Position numbers and translations under genes: made by a program. The notes under the pieces are model-generated. The model made no database searches, had not been told where the DNA came from, and saw nothing but the letters and a program-made list of their open reading frames with translations. 64,000 nt of DNA, from contig NZ_JAVHUY010000007.1 in the NCBI RefSeq assembly GCF_031085175.1, forward strand, positions 186,001 through 250,000, read 5' to 3'. This document shows positions 17,032 through 25,329 of this stretch, piece by piece (position 1 is the first letter of the stretch; the number at the start of each line of letters is the position of its first letter). Source of the stretch: Phytohabitans maris (lineage in GTDB: Bacteria; Actinomycetota; Actinomycetes; Mycobacteriales; Micromonosporaceae).

Positions 17032-17465
17032 CGACCGCAGACAACCGGATCTCGCCCCGCTCGCGGATCTTCCTGCCCCGGCTCGAACACGCGTCGCCGA
17101 TCCCGGCCGGCGTACGGATCGGCGACATGATCTTCTCCTCCGCAATCACGGGCAAGGACCCGGCCACCGGCCGCCTCCACCTCGACCCGCACACCCAGAT
17201 CAGCCAGGCCTTCGCCAACCTCGACAGCTTCCTCGACGCCGCCGGCATCACAGTCGACCACATCGGACACATGACGATCTTCCTGCAAGACCTCGCCGAC
17301 CGGGCGATCGTCAACCAGGAGTGGGAACGCCGATTCCCCGACCCCGACAACCGCCCGGCCCGGCACGCCATCGTCGCCCCGCTCGCCGACTTCCACGAGG
17401 AACTACGTCTCCAGCTGGAAATCATCGCCGTCGCCACACCACGCGGCGACAGCGCGCTGGACTGA
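17028..17465 (+). CDS. RidA family (YjgF/YER057c/UK114) protein
   Basis: A 145-residue protein with GVRIGDMIFSSAITGKDPATG, QISQAFANLDSFLDAAGIT and ARHAIVAPLADFHEELRLQLEIIAVA, matching RidA trimers. Known members hydrolyse reactive enamine/imine intermediates or act on related compounds. The Arg that usually binds the substrate carboxylate (here in PARHAIVAP) is kept. It is translated with the IclR gene (ATGA at 17028-17031). Confidence 0.85.
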   Translation: MTTADNRISPRSRIFLPRLEHASPIPAGVRIGDMIFSSAITGKDPATGRLHLDPHTQISQAFANLDSFLDAAGITVDHIGHMTIFLQDLADRAIVNQEWERRFPDPDNRPARHAIVAPLADFHEELRLQLEIIAVATPRGDSALD

Positions 17466-17603
17466 GAACGCGCAGGCCGGCCTCAGCCGCGCACCGAGGG
17501 CGCCGCTTTCGGCCGGCCGGGGCCGCCGGGGCAAGACGCTGCGGTCCGGCCCCGGCGGCGAGAGGTCACACGTAGGGGCCGAAGTTGGGCAGGCGCTACT
17601 CGC

Positions 17604-17717
17604 CGAAACGCGGTCGGCTACCTCACCGAGTCGATGCACGGCGCGGGATCGCCGCAGGGCCAACGGATCGTCATGCAGCGGCTCATGGATCTCGACGCCA
17701 AGCGGGGCCTCGCACCC
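17604..17717 (+). pseudogene. remnant resembling the C-terminus of a HpaB-type flavin monooxygenase
   Basis: The frame encodes RNAVGYLTESMHGAGSPQGQ then RIVMQRLMDLDAKRGLA, similar to the conserved C-terminal region (GY-TE--HG-GSP) of 4-hydroxyphenylacetate 3-hydroxylase family proteins. The rest of such a gene (about 450 codons) is missing upstream. It runs directly into a reductase fragment. The family assignment rests on one motif. Confidence 0.4.
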
Positions 17718-17958
17718 GACCTCGTCGTGCTCGCCAGCCAGACCGCCTCGTCGGACGTCGCGGTGCTGAGCCTCGGCCGGCCAGAACGGCGGCGACCTGC
17801 CGCCGTGGACGCCTGGGGCGCGCATCGACATCAGCACCGGGCCGGATCGGATTCGGCAGTACTCCCTGACCGGAGACTGGTCCGACCGGACACACTGGAC
17901 GGTCGCGGTCCTTCGGAAACCGCAGGGCCGCGGTGGATCCGCGTGGATCTGGGCATAA
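17718..17958 (+). pseudogene. frameshifted remnant of a VanB-type ferredoxin reductase N-terminus
   Basis: DLVVLASQTASSDVAVLSLGR in one frame continues after a +1 shift near 17782 as QNGGDLPPWTPGARID, ISTGPDRIRQYSLTGDWSDR and THWTVAVLRKPQGRGGSAW before TAA at 17956. PPWTPGA-ID, RQYSL-GD and AVLR-P-GRGGS are the FAD-binding signature of phthalate/vanillate demethylase reductases. The NAD and ferredoxin domains are gone. Shows that an aromatic-oxygenase system once stood here. Confidence 0.7.
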
Positions 17959-17967
17959 CCCCGATCT

Positions 17968-18139
17968 GGCCAATGGTCCTGTGGGCCCGGCGCGCCGGCG
18001 CGCCGCGACCGCCGCAACGCTGGCCGGCGAAGGGGCGCGGGTCTACGCCGTCGACCTCGCCCAGAGCATCGACAAGGCGGCGAGGATCCCGGGCGTGGAG
18101 TACGTTGAGGCCGACGTCACCACCCCCGACGGCGAGTGA
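17968..18139 (+). pseudogene. remnant of a short-chain dehydrogenase N-terminus
   Basis: The frame contains AATAATLAGEGARVYAVDLA and PGVEYVEADVTTPDGE and then stops at 18137. This is the first beta-alpha-beta of a Rossmann SDR plus the D-V strand. The glycine motif is degraded (GPARRRA) and the catalytic part is missing. Third decayed fragment in a row in the gap between RidA and the MMPL gene. Confidence 0.55.
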
Positions 18140-18211
18140 CGAAACCTGCTGCCGTCGACATGCGGAGAATCCGCGTCCCACCACCGTACGGCTTCGGGAC
18201 CTCCACCGCCT

Positions 18212-20548
18212 TCACCGTTCAGCCACGAGTGGGTCAGTCGCGGTCGCCGGGGTGGTCAGTGGTGTGTGGGGTGGGGTGGCGAGCTGCTGTGCGAGTTTGT
18301 CGCCTTCGACGTCGAGATCGGGCAGGATGCGGTCGAGCCAGCGGGGGATCCACCAGGCTTTGTCGCCGACCAGCGCCATGATGGCGGGGACGAGGGTGAG
18401 GCGGACGAGGAAGGCGTCGATGAGGATGCCGGCGGCCAGAGCGAAGCCGACTTGTTTGATCATGGGGTCGGCGTTGAAGACGAAGCCGCCGAAGACGGAG
18501 AACATGATCACCGCGGCGGCGACCACGACGCGGCTGGCGTGGCGGAACCCGTCGACGACGGCTCGGCGGCCGTGTCCACCGTGGACGTACGCTTCGCGCA
18601 TCGCGGTGACCAGAAACATCTCGTAGTCCATGGCAAGCCCGTAGAGCACGCCGGTGATGACGATGGGCAGCAGGCTCAGGACCGGGGTGGTGGCGTCGGT
18701 GCCGAGCAGTTGTTGCAGCCATCCCCACTGGAACACGGCGGTGGTGAGGCCGAAGGTGGCCATGACCGACAGCAGGAACCCGGCTGTGGCTTTGACCGGG
18801 ACGACGATGGAGCGGAAGACCAGCAGCAGGATCAGCAGGGACAGTACGAGGATCACGCCGATGTAGGTCGGCAGGACGTCGGCGAGCTTGTCCGACACGT
18901 CGATGGCCAGGGCGGAGAAGCCGGTGACGCCGATGTCGACGCCGTATCGGGTGTGCGACTGTGTCGACTGCGCCCGCAGGGCGTTGATCAGGTCCTTGGT
19001 CTGCTGGTCGTCGGGTCCGGTGGCCGGCACGACGGTGAGCAGCCCGGTGTCGCCGTCCTGGTTCGTCCCGGCCAGCGAGATCGCGGAGACGCCGCTGATG
19101 CCGCGCAGGTCCTGGTAGACGCCGGCCAGCGCGGTGGGCAGGGTCTGTGCGGGCGTCGTGGTGTGGACGACGACGAGCAGTGGCGCGTTGTAGCCGGGGC
19201 CGAACCGGTCGGCGACCAGGTCGTAGCTTCGCCGTTGCGGGGTGTCGCTGTTGTAGCTGGCGCCGGAGGGCAGGCCGAGGTCCATGCTCGCCGCGGGGAC
19301 GGCGACGGTGCCGGCGACCACGACCACGACGGCCAAGGTCGCCCACCGGTGGCGGACGATCCACCTCGACCATCGGGTGGCGACCGTGTGCCGCTCGACG
19401 GTGTGCCTGGCCCGGGCCGCCGGTGAGCAGATACGTTCCTCGACCAGCCCGAGCAGCGCGGGCAGCAGGGTTACGGCCAGCAGCACGGCGATCGCGACCG
19501 TGGCGGCGGCGACCAGCGCCATGATGGTCAGTAGCTCGATCCGGACCAGCAGCAGGCCCAGCAGGGCGACGATGACGGTCGAACCGGCGAACACCACAGC
19601 GCTGCCGGCGGTGCCGACCGCGCGGGCGGCGGCCTCGCCGCTGGTCAGGTTCTGGTCGAGGATCAGCCGACGCTGCCGGTTCACGATGAACAGCGCGTAG
19701 TCGATACCGACCGCCAACCCGAGCATCAACGCCAATACGACACCGAGCGAGTGCATCTGAAACAGTGCGGACAGGCAGAGTGCGCCACCGACACCGAGCG
19801 CGACGCCCGTGACGGCCAGCAGCAACGGCAGCCCGGCGGCGACGACCGAGCCGAGCGTGACCAGCAGCACCACGGCGGCGACCGCGACGCCGACGACCTC
19901 GCCGACCCCGACCACGTCGGGTATCTCCATCATCGCGGCGGACGGCAGTACGGTCATGCCGACCGGCTCGGCGGCGGACCGTGCGGCATCGATGACCGCG
20001 GCCACGGTACCCCCGGGCAACTCGAACGTCTGCGCGTCGAACTGGAACTGCAACAGCGCCGCCGACCCGTCCGCAGCGACCAACACGCCCGGGACCGGCT
20101 GACCCTGGACGGTCAGCGGGGACGGTCCGGCGCCGGTGGACGGCGTGACCCGCGCGATCGCTGCGCCGGCCTGAGCCAGGTGGCTGCCGGCGCCCTTGGC
20201 GGCCTCCGCGGCCAGCAGGTCACGCGGATCCACCACCCGGTCGGCGGTGTAGACCGCGTCCACCGCCGCGACCAACGCATTCACATTCTCGGGGTCATGG
20301 AATGTCGTACCCGAGGCGGCCTCGAACGCCAGCGTGCCCTGACCACCGGCCGCCTCCGGCATCGACACCGCCAACTCGTCGATGACATCCTGCGCGGCCG
20401 TCCCTTCGATCCGTACCTCGCTGGTCAGCTGCGGCGGGTTCAGCACCAACACGCCGGCGACCAGGACCGACACCGCCAGCCAGAGGCCGATGACCCGCCA
20501 CGGCCGCGCGTACGCGAGCCGGCCGAGCCGATACAACAACGCAGACAA
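18212..20548 (-). CDS. MMPL-family transporter (RND superfamily)
   Basis: About 778 residues with two sets of one plus five to six membrane helices around two extracellular loops. Signature parts are LALMLGLAVGIDYALFIVNRQRR and, in the second half, VLYGLAMDYEMFLVTAMREAY, with GxxxDY motifs typical of actinobacterial MMPL proteins. The start is uncertain: TTG 20548 (SALLYRLGRLAYARPWRVIGLW) fits the family. A GTG at 20593 would add 15 residues. It exports lipids or drugs in known cases. The divergent TetR gene at 20739 and the repeated GATAG/CTATC boxes between them suggest inducible control. Confidence 0.9.
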   Translation of the reverse strand: MSALLYRLGRLAYARPWRVIGLWLAVSVLVAGVLVLNPPQLTSEVRIEGTAAQDVIDELAVSMPEAAGGQGTLAFEAASGTTFHDPENVNALVAAVDAVYTADRVVDPRDLLAAEAAKGAGSHLAQAGAAIARVTPSTGAGPSPLTVQGQPVPGVLVAADGSAALLQFQFDAQTFELPGGTVAAVIDAARSAAEPVGMTVLPSAAMMEIPDVVGVGEVVGVAVAAVVLLVTLGSVVAAGLPLLLAVTGVALGVGGALCLSALFQMHSLGVVLALMLGLAVGIDYALFIVNRQRRLILDQNLTSGEAAARAVGTAGSAVVFAGSTVIVALLGLLLVRIELLTIMALVAAATVAIAVLLAVTLLPALLGLVEERICSPAARARHTVERHTVATRWSRWIVRHRWATLAVVVVVAGTVAVPAASMDLGLPSGASYNSDTPQRRSYDLVADRFGPGYNAPLLVVVHTTTPAQTLPTALAGVYQDLRGISGVSAISLAGTNQDGDTGLLTVVPATGPDDQQTKDLINALRAQSTQSHTRYGVDIGVTGFSALAIDVSDKLADVLPTYIGVILVLSLLILLLVFRSIVVPVKATAGFLLSVMATFGLTTAVFQWGWLQQLLGTDATTPVLSLLPIVITGVLYGLAMDYEMFLVTAMREAYVHGGHGRRAVVDGFRHASRVVVAAAVIMFSVFGGFVFNADPMIKQVGFALAAGILIDAFLVRLTLVPAIMALVGDKAWWIPRWLDRILPDLDVEGDKLAQQLATPPHTPLTTPATATDPLVAER

Positions 20549-20608
20549 AGGGATCCGACCCCGCCTTCCAGACGCGGCAGGGGCAGCCGACACACACCCC
20601 CACGAACT

Positions 20609-20713
20609 GATAGTCAACTACCGCAGACGATAGTTCGCTATCACCTTGGAGCGCAGCGTGGGCCATCTCACCGAAGTGAGAGTTTGCTATCGAAGTCGTA
20701 GTAAGCTATCGGC
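20609..20713. promoter_or_regulatory. TetR-type operator boxes between MMPL and TetR genes
   Basis: GATAGTTCGCTATC at 20629-20642 is a palindrome (GATAG-N4-CTATC). Half-sites GATAG/CTATC recur at about 20609, 20696 and 20706, giving two spaced pairs across the divergent region. CTCACCGAAGTGAG at 20667-20680 is another hairpin. The TetR protein encoded at 20739 is the likely binder. Confidence 0.6.
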
Positions 20714-20738
20714 ACCCGGGTCGGACGAAGGGAGCGTC

Positions 20739-21362
20739 ATGGCAAGCCAGGGCCACACGCTGCGCATCGACGCGTTCTCCAGCATTACCCGGATCCTCGA
20801 CGCCGCGCGCCGGGTCTTCGCCACCGGCGACGGTGCCGGCACACTCGACCGGATCGCACGGGAAGCGGGAGTCGGCATCGCCACCCTCTACCGGCACTTT
20901 CCCAACCGCCAGACGCTGGCCCGCGCCGTCTACGAACGCATCTTCACCGAAGAGATCCAGCCGATCCTCGCTCAGATCAGCGACGGCGACGCACCCAGAC
21001 CAGTCCTGCTCGACGTCGCCGAACGCCTCAGCGACATCGCCCAACGCGAGCGCGGGCTGGTCTCCTCCATCGGCAACCTCACCGAAGCCACCACCGAACT
21101 GCTGCAACGAAGCACCGAAGCCATCACCCCCATCGTCCAGCGCGCCCAACAGGCCGGCACCATCCGCCCCGACATCGACGCCGACGACATCCCCCACCTA
21201 CTGGCCATGGTCGCCGCGGCGCTGGGCGTCCTCGACGCCGACCGCACCACCCGCCGCCGCTACCTCAGCCTCCTGCTCGACGCACTCAACCCCGCCCAGG
21301 CCACACCCCTACCCACACGCCAGCCACGACGACCAGCCAAACGCGGCCCGACCCGCACGTAA
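20739..21362 (+). CDS. TetR-family repressor of the MMPL exporter
   Basis: A 207-residue regulator. The N-terminal helix-turn-helix is ILDAARRVFATGDGAGTLDRIAREAGVGIATLYRHFPNRQTLARAVY, and the helical ligand domain fits the TetR C-terminal family seen beside MMPL genes. ATG 20739 gives the usual short N-terminal arm. The Arg/Pro-rich tail (TRQPRRPAKRGPTRT) is unstructured. It probably represses the divergent exporter gene. Confidence 0.88.
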   Translation: MASQGHTLRIDAFSSITRILDAARRVFATGDGAGTLDRIAREAGVGIATLYRHFPNRQTLARAVYERIFTEEIQPILAQISDGDAPRPVLLDVAERLSDIAQRERGLVSSIGNLTEATTELLQRSTEAITPIVQRAQQAGTIRPDIDADDIPHLLAMVAAALGVLDADRTTRRRYLSLLLDALNPAQATPLPTRQPRRPAKRGPTRT

Positions 21363-21364
21363 AC

Positions 21365-21490
21365 ACCATCGGACCAGCCCTCAGCGGCAGCGCGGCCCTC
21401 GGCGCCGCCCACCTCGGCGTCCTGCAAGTCCTCGACGAGCGCGGCATCCGACCCCACCTGATCGCCGGCGCCGCCGCTCGTCCCGAAGCG
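21365..21490 (+). pseudogene. patatin-like phospholipase N-terminal fragment
   Basis: Right after the TetR stop the frame reads TIGPALSGSAALGAAHLGVL then QVLDERGIRPHLIAGAAA. This matches the start of bacterial patatins (GG-ARG-AHLGVL--L-E-GI-PD-I-GTSAGA). The oxyanion glycines are altered and the serine box is lost (GAAA instead of GxSxG). A remnant only, about 42 residues. Confidence 0.5.
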
Positions 21491-21555
21491 ACGGCGTCGA
21501 GTCGAGACGATCTATCTTGTGGACGCGTGTCTAGAAGTGGGCGTAGGCTGGTGGC

Positions 21556-22182
21556 ATGGCCGATGCGGATCCAGCGCCGCTGTCGCTCGGTGAGGTGCGA
21601 CGCGTCATCCACGCGTCCCCGGACCCACGAGTCGCGCGCACCCGAGAGGCGATCGTCAAGGCGCTGGAGTCTTTGGAGACCGGCGGCACCGCGCTGAGCG
21701 TGAGCTCCCTCGCGCGCGAGGCGGGCATCAGCCGCAGCGCCTTCTACACGCACTTCTCCGGCCTCGACGAGCTCGCACTCTTCATCCTCTCGCGGGCGTT
21801 CGACGAGATCGGCGCAGCGGACATCGAGCTTCGCCGCACCCAGACGCTGTCGGGCGCACAGACCGCCCGCCGCTCACTGACCCTGCTCACCCAGCACCTG
21901 GACCGGCACCGCGCCCTGTACGCGAACGTGTTCGCGGCCCCGGTGAGCGCCCGCGCACACCTCGCCGCGATCGAGCTGTTCGCCGCCGAGACCCGGGCGA
22001 TCCTCCCCTACACCGACGCCGCGCCGGACGCAGTCGACGCCGAGGCCGTGACCGCGTTCGTAGCGGCCGGAGTGATGGGACTGCTCGGCAGCTGGCTGCG
22101 CGGGGACGTGGTCATGGACGCCGACCGACTCGTGGACCACCTGATGATGTTCATCCCAGCCTGGATGGCAGCAGACCAGTGA
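21556..22182 (+). CDS. TetR/AcrR-family transcriptional regulator
   Basis: A 208-residue protein with the DNA-binding domain TREAIVKALESLETGGTALSVSSLAREAGISRSAFYTHFSGLDELALFIL and a helical C-terminal region with EAVTAFVAAGVMGLLGSWLRGD. It is transcribed with the SDR gene 65 bases downstream, which it probably regulates. Ligand unknown. Confidence 0.87.
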   Translation: MADADPAPLSLGEVRRVIHASPDPRVARTREAIVKALESLETGGTALSVSSLAREAGISRSAFYTHFSGLDELALFILSRAFDEIGAADIELRRTQTLSGAQTARRSLTLLTQHLDRHRALYANVFAAPVSARAHLAAIELFAAETRAILPYTDAAPDAVDAEAVTAFVAAGVMGLLGSWLRGDVVMDADRLVDHLMMFIPAWMAADQ

Positions 22183-22246
22183 CCCGGAAGTGGACGGCTG
22201 TCGCTCGGCACCGCCGGCGGCAGCCGCTCGGAAGGAAGGAAACACC

Positions 22247-23017
22247 ATGCAACTGGAAGGTAAGCGCACGATCGTTACCGGTGGAGCCAGCGGCATCGCC
22301 GCCGCCACCGTCCTGGCCTACGCGCGAGAAGGAGCATCGGTCGTCTCCGTCGACATCAACGACGAGGCCGGCCAACGCATCGCCGACGAAGCCAACCGGC
22401 TCGGCTCCGGAAAGGTGACCTACCGGCACCTGGACATCTCCGACCAGGACGCGGTCAACCACGTCTTCGACGAAGCCGTCACACTCCTGGGAGGCCTGGA
22501 CGTCCTGGCGAACATCGCCGGAAACGAAGCCCAGAAACCCGCCGAAGACGTCACCGCCGAAGACATCGACAAAATCTTCAACGTACACGTCAAAGGCATG
22601 TTCTTCACCAACGCCGCCGCCTACCGCGCCATGCAGGCTCACGGCGGCTCGATCATCAACGCCTCCTCAGGCGCCGGAGTGACCGGCTATCCCGGATCAC
22701 CGGTCTACTCCGCCGCCAAAGCGGCAATGCTCGGATACATCCGCACCGTCGCCTTCGACTGGGGAGACAAGCTCATCCGCATCAACGCGATCCTCCCCGC
22801 AGCAGAAACCGACATGACCAAAGAACACTTCGGCGCGATGGACCCCGAGACCCTCGCCCGCTACAAAGCCCTCTACAAGTCGAAAATCCCGCTCGGCGGC
22901 TGGCTCGGCACCGTAGAACAGATCGCCGCCGTCAACGTCTTCCTCGCCAGCGACGCGTCATCCTTCATCACCGGCCAAGCAATCGCCGTCGACGGCGGCT
23001 GGACCATGGTCCGCTGA
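22247..23017 (+). CDS. short-chain dehydrogenase/reductase (classical SDR)
   Basis: A 256-residue oxidoreductase. It has TGGASGIAAA (nucleotide binding), VDIN (NAD-preferring Asp), NIAGN, INASSGAG (Ser), YSAAK (Tyr/Lys) and ITGQAIAVDGGW. ATG 22247 follows AAGGAAGGA. The end overlaps the convergent esterase gene by 60 bp, a long antiparallel overlap. The substrate cannot be inferred from sequence. Confidence 0.9.
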   Translation: MQLEGKRTIVTGGASGIAAATVLAYAREGASVVSVDINDEAGQRIADEANRLGSGKVTYRHLDISDQDAVNHVFDEAVTLLGGLDVLANIAGNEAQKPAEDVTAEDIDKIFNVHVKGMFFTNAAAYRAMQAHGGSIINASSGAGVTGYPGSPVYSAAKAAMLGYIRTVAFDWGDKLIRINAILPAAETDMTKEHFGAMDPETLARYKALYKSKIPLGGWLGTVEQIAAVNVFLASDASSFITGQAIAVDGGWTMVR

Positions 23018-24958
23018 CCGACAACCCCAGGCACCAATCAGCTTCTTGTCTTCGGGAGGGCGGAAGCCTGATCGGCTGTAGTAGCGGGTCACGTTTCCGT
23101 GGGTGTCGACTTTGCGGCTGTAGTGCTTGAGGAAGTCCCACATCAGGGGGGACTCCTCTGGGATGGTGTTGTGCGAGCGGTAGAGGTTCTTGGTGAGCTT
23201 CAGCACCGGGACGTGGGTGTCGCGGGCGTGCCACGTCCAGGTCTGGAAGCGGTCGTGCCATCCGCTGCGCTGGCCGGCAAGAGTGTCGACATCGGACAGT
23301 TGGAGGCCGTTGAGGCGTAGGTGGTGCCGCGCCCAGCTGTCGAGACTGTTTTCGGTGTCGTCCCAGAGTCCGCCGGCGAGGAAGCTGAGGTCGCCGTAGC
23401 CGTAGATCTGGTAGTTGGGGATCGTCTGGCTGCTGGCCGGATACTCGATGCCGTCGAGGGTGACGGTGCCGGAGGCGCTTGGGGCGGCGGTGAAGGAAGT
23501 CGAGGCGACGGCTGCGAAGTACTCCGGAAACGCGATGGCCAGGTTCTGGGTCACTCCGCTGCCGGCGGATTGTCCGGTGGAGTAGAACCTGGTCGGGTCG
23601 ACCGGGTACTGGCTGACCATGATGTCGCGCAGCTGGCGGAAGAACGCGACCGAGTCCCGGTGGCTGACCGAGACGGACGTGTTGCTGTACTGCTCGCAGA
23701 TGGTGACGAGGATGCATCCTTCGCGTTCGGCGACTTTCCACCACTGTGCGGCGTCGAAGAACACCTTGTCGGTCTGGCTGTTGCCGGGCCACACGAACAC
23801 GACGGGCGCCTTGGTGCGCCACAGCTTGCGGGCCGAGCGGGGGACGTAGACGAGGTACTCCCTCAGGAATCCTTCGACCATCATCGTTCGTACCTGGACG
23901 CCAAGCTTGGCGTAGTCGGCGCGTTCGAACAGTTGGTTTCCGTAGGCGAAGAAGTTCTCATAGCGGGTGTACGTGGTGAGGAAGTCGACGATCTGGCTGG
24001 TGCTGACCGTGCTCGCGGGCCGGCTCTGCCGGTTGTGGACGGCGACCTGGGATATCGGTCCGGCGTACGAGGTCATCCACCGGCCGGATCCGCGGCGTTG
24101 CTTGTAGACGGTGCCGAGCGTGCCATGCCTGGCGCCGGTGCTGACGGTGTCGTTGGCCCGCTTCCAGTAGGCCAGGCTCGGGCCGATGGACCGCTGGTCC
24201 GGGTGGATGTACCAGGTGGGCAGGACGGTCTGGTCGTAGCGGATGAGGTCGAAACCGTCAGGGAACACGACGTCGGTGTAGGTGCCTTCGGTCTCGCCGC
24301 CGAACTCCTGGGCTGCGTACGAACTGAGGTACGCGGTGCTCAGTCCGGCCGAGTCGATGTAGGCCTGGCTGATCACCCGTAGCGGATGCGCGACCGCCCA
24401 CGCCTCCAAGGCGGGTGCGCCGCTGCCGTACCCGACGAGGTAGTGCTCGCCGAAGATGGAGAAGTAGCGATTGCTCTGGTAGAAGGCCATCGCCGCCTCG
24501 ACGTACGCGGCCTCGTTCGCGGGGGCACCCCACCCGCCCTCGCCGGGCTCGAGGACGAACAGGCCCTCCTGTCGCCGGCGCGCGATGTCGAGCCAGGACG
24601 ACGTTCGCAGGAAGGCGCTTGTGGTGATGCCGTCGGGGACCGCGATGACCGTGAAGTAGGAGCGGATCGGCGTCTCGGGTGAGATGTAGACCTTCGCGGT
24701 GCGTGGCTGGCCGTCGATGTCGAACGACTTCGTCCAGTAGCCGGTCATCTCCTTCGGCAGCTTGTTCGCCCGGCTGTAGTCGTAGGCCGGGAACGGGCGG
24801 CCGTCGAGCGGGCGCGCTTCGCCGGGGTCCGCGCCCGGTTGGCCGCCGCTGCCATGGGCGTGCGCGGCCGACATAGCCGGTGCCTGCGTCGCCAGGGCCG
24901 CGGTCAGCGCAAGGGTGCCGGTTGCCCGCAGCATCTGACGTCGGTCGATTGTGTTCAT
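22958..24958 (-). CDS. secreted alpha/beta-hydrolase (PHB-depolymerase/tannase/feruloyl-esterase-like)
   Basis: A 666-residue exported protein. The Tat-like signal is MNTIDRRQMLRATGTLALTAALATQAPAMSAAHA. The second half has the lipase-like fold: APVVFVWPGNSQTDKVFFD, the nucleophile elbow STGQSAGSGVTQ (GxSxG), NYQIYGYGDLSFLAGG and a late His in SGWHDRFQTWTWH. This fits the LpqC/feruloyl-esterase group. The N-terminal 330 residues look like a degenerate copy of the same fold. The promoter carries the paired operators of the IclR regulon (25120-25157), tying it to the PQQ enzymes. Release of a hydroxy acid such as quinate from plant esters is a hypothesis. Confidence 0.75.
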   Translation of the reverse strand: MNTIDRRQMLRATGTLALTAALATQAPAMSAAHAHGSGGQPGADPGEARPLDGRPFPAYDYSRANKLPKEMTGYWTKSFDIDGQPRTAKVYISPETPIRSYFTVIAVPDGITTSAFLRTSSWLDIARRRQEGLFVLEPGEGGWGAPANEAAYVEAAMAFYQSNRYFSIFGEHYLVGYGSGAPALEAWAVAHPLRVISQAYIDSAGLSTAYLSSYAAQEFGGETEGTYTDVVFPDGFDLIRYDQTVLPTWYIHPDQRSIGPSLAYWKRANDTVSTGARHGTLGTVYKQRRGSGRWMTSYAGPISQVAVHNRQSRPASTVSTSQIVDFLTTYTRYENFFAYGNQLFERADYAKLGVQVRTMMVEGFLREYLVYVPRSARKLWRTKAPVVFVWPGNSQTDKVFFDAAQWWKVAEREGCILVTICEQYSNTSVSVSHRDSVAFFRQLRDIMVSQYPVDPTRFYSTGQSAGSGVTQNLAIAFPEYFAAVASTSFTAAPSASGTVTLDGIEYPASSQTIPNYQIYGYGDLSFLAGGLWDDTENSLDSWARHHLRLNGLQLSDVDTLAGQRSGWHDRFQTWTWHARDTHVPVLKLTKNLYRSHNTIPEESPLMWDFLKHYSRKVDTHGNVTRYYSRSGFRPPEDKKLIGAWGCRSADHGPAAVDGDCLAGDEG

Positions 24959-25119
24959 GGCGGTGCCCTTCGCCTGGTGATCGAGTCGTCTGGTGTGGCA
25001 TGGATGGGTGCCGGGTTGCCGGTGTGCCGGGGGCTGGAGCCGGGGAGGTTCGGCCGCGACCGGCCATGTTCGGATCAGGCGAGGCACTTGAGGGGCCTGC
25101 CGCCGATACGTTCACACGA

Positions 25120-25157
25120 GGTCCATCTAGTGGACCGATAGTTCTGCTAGGCAGACC
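25120..25157. promoter_or_regulatory. paired 17-bp operators of the IclR regulon (esterase promoter)
   Basis: GGTCCATCTAGTGGACC (25120-25136) and GTTCTGCTAGGCAGACC (25141-25157) start 21 bp apart, about two helical turns. They match the palindromes found in the same arrangement at four other promoters in the window. They lie 162 bp upstream of the esterase start and could also affect the divergent QsuB-like gene. Confidence 0.75.
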
Positions 25158-25246
25158 ATAACGTGGACGGCGATCGGCCGGCAAGACCTGGTTTCACGGA
25201 GGTTTGGAGGCCCCACGCCTCCTTCCGATGCCCACCCGGCAGGCGT

Positions 25247-25275
25247 ATAACTAACGTACTAGTTCGTACATTAGG
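25247..25275. promoter_or_regulatory. TetR operator upstream of the QsuB-like gene
   Basis: This 29-bp sequence is identical, in reverse complement, to 49704-49732 beside a TetR gene. It contains an imperfect 22-bp palindrome TAAnGTAC-N6-GTACnTTA. It lies 55 bp before the start codon at 25330, as expected for a repressor site. Confidence 0.8.
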
Positions 25276-25329
25276 TCTCTGTCGGGAAGAACGCCGCGAC
25301 GTGCGGTCGTCGCCAGGAGGGCAGCTGGG

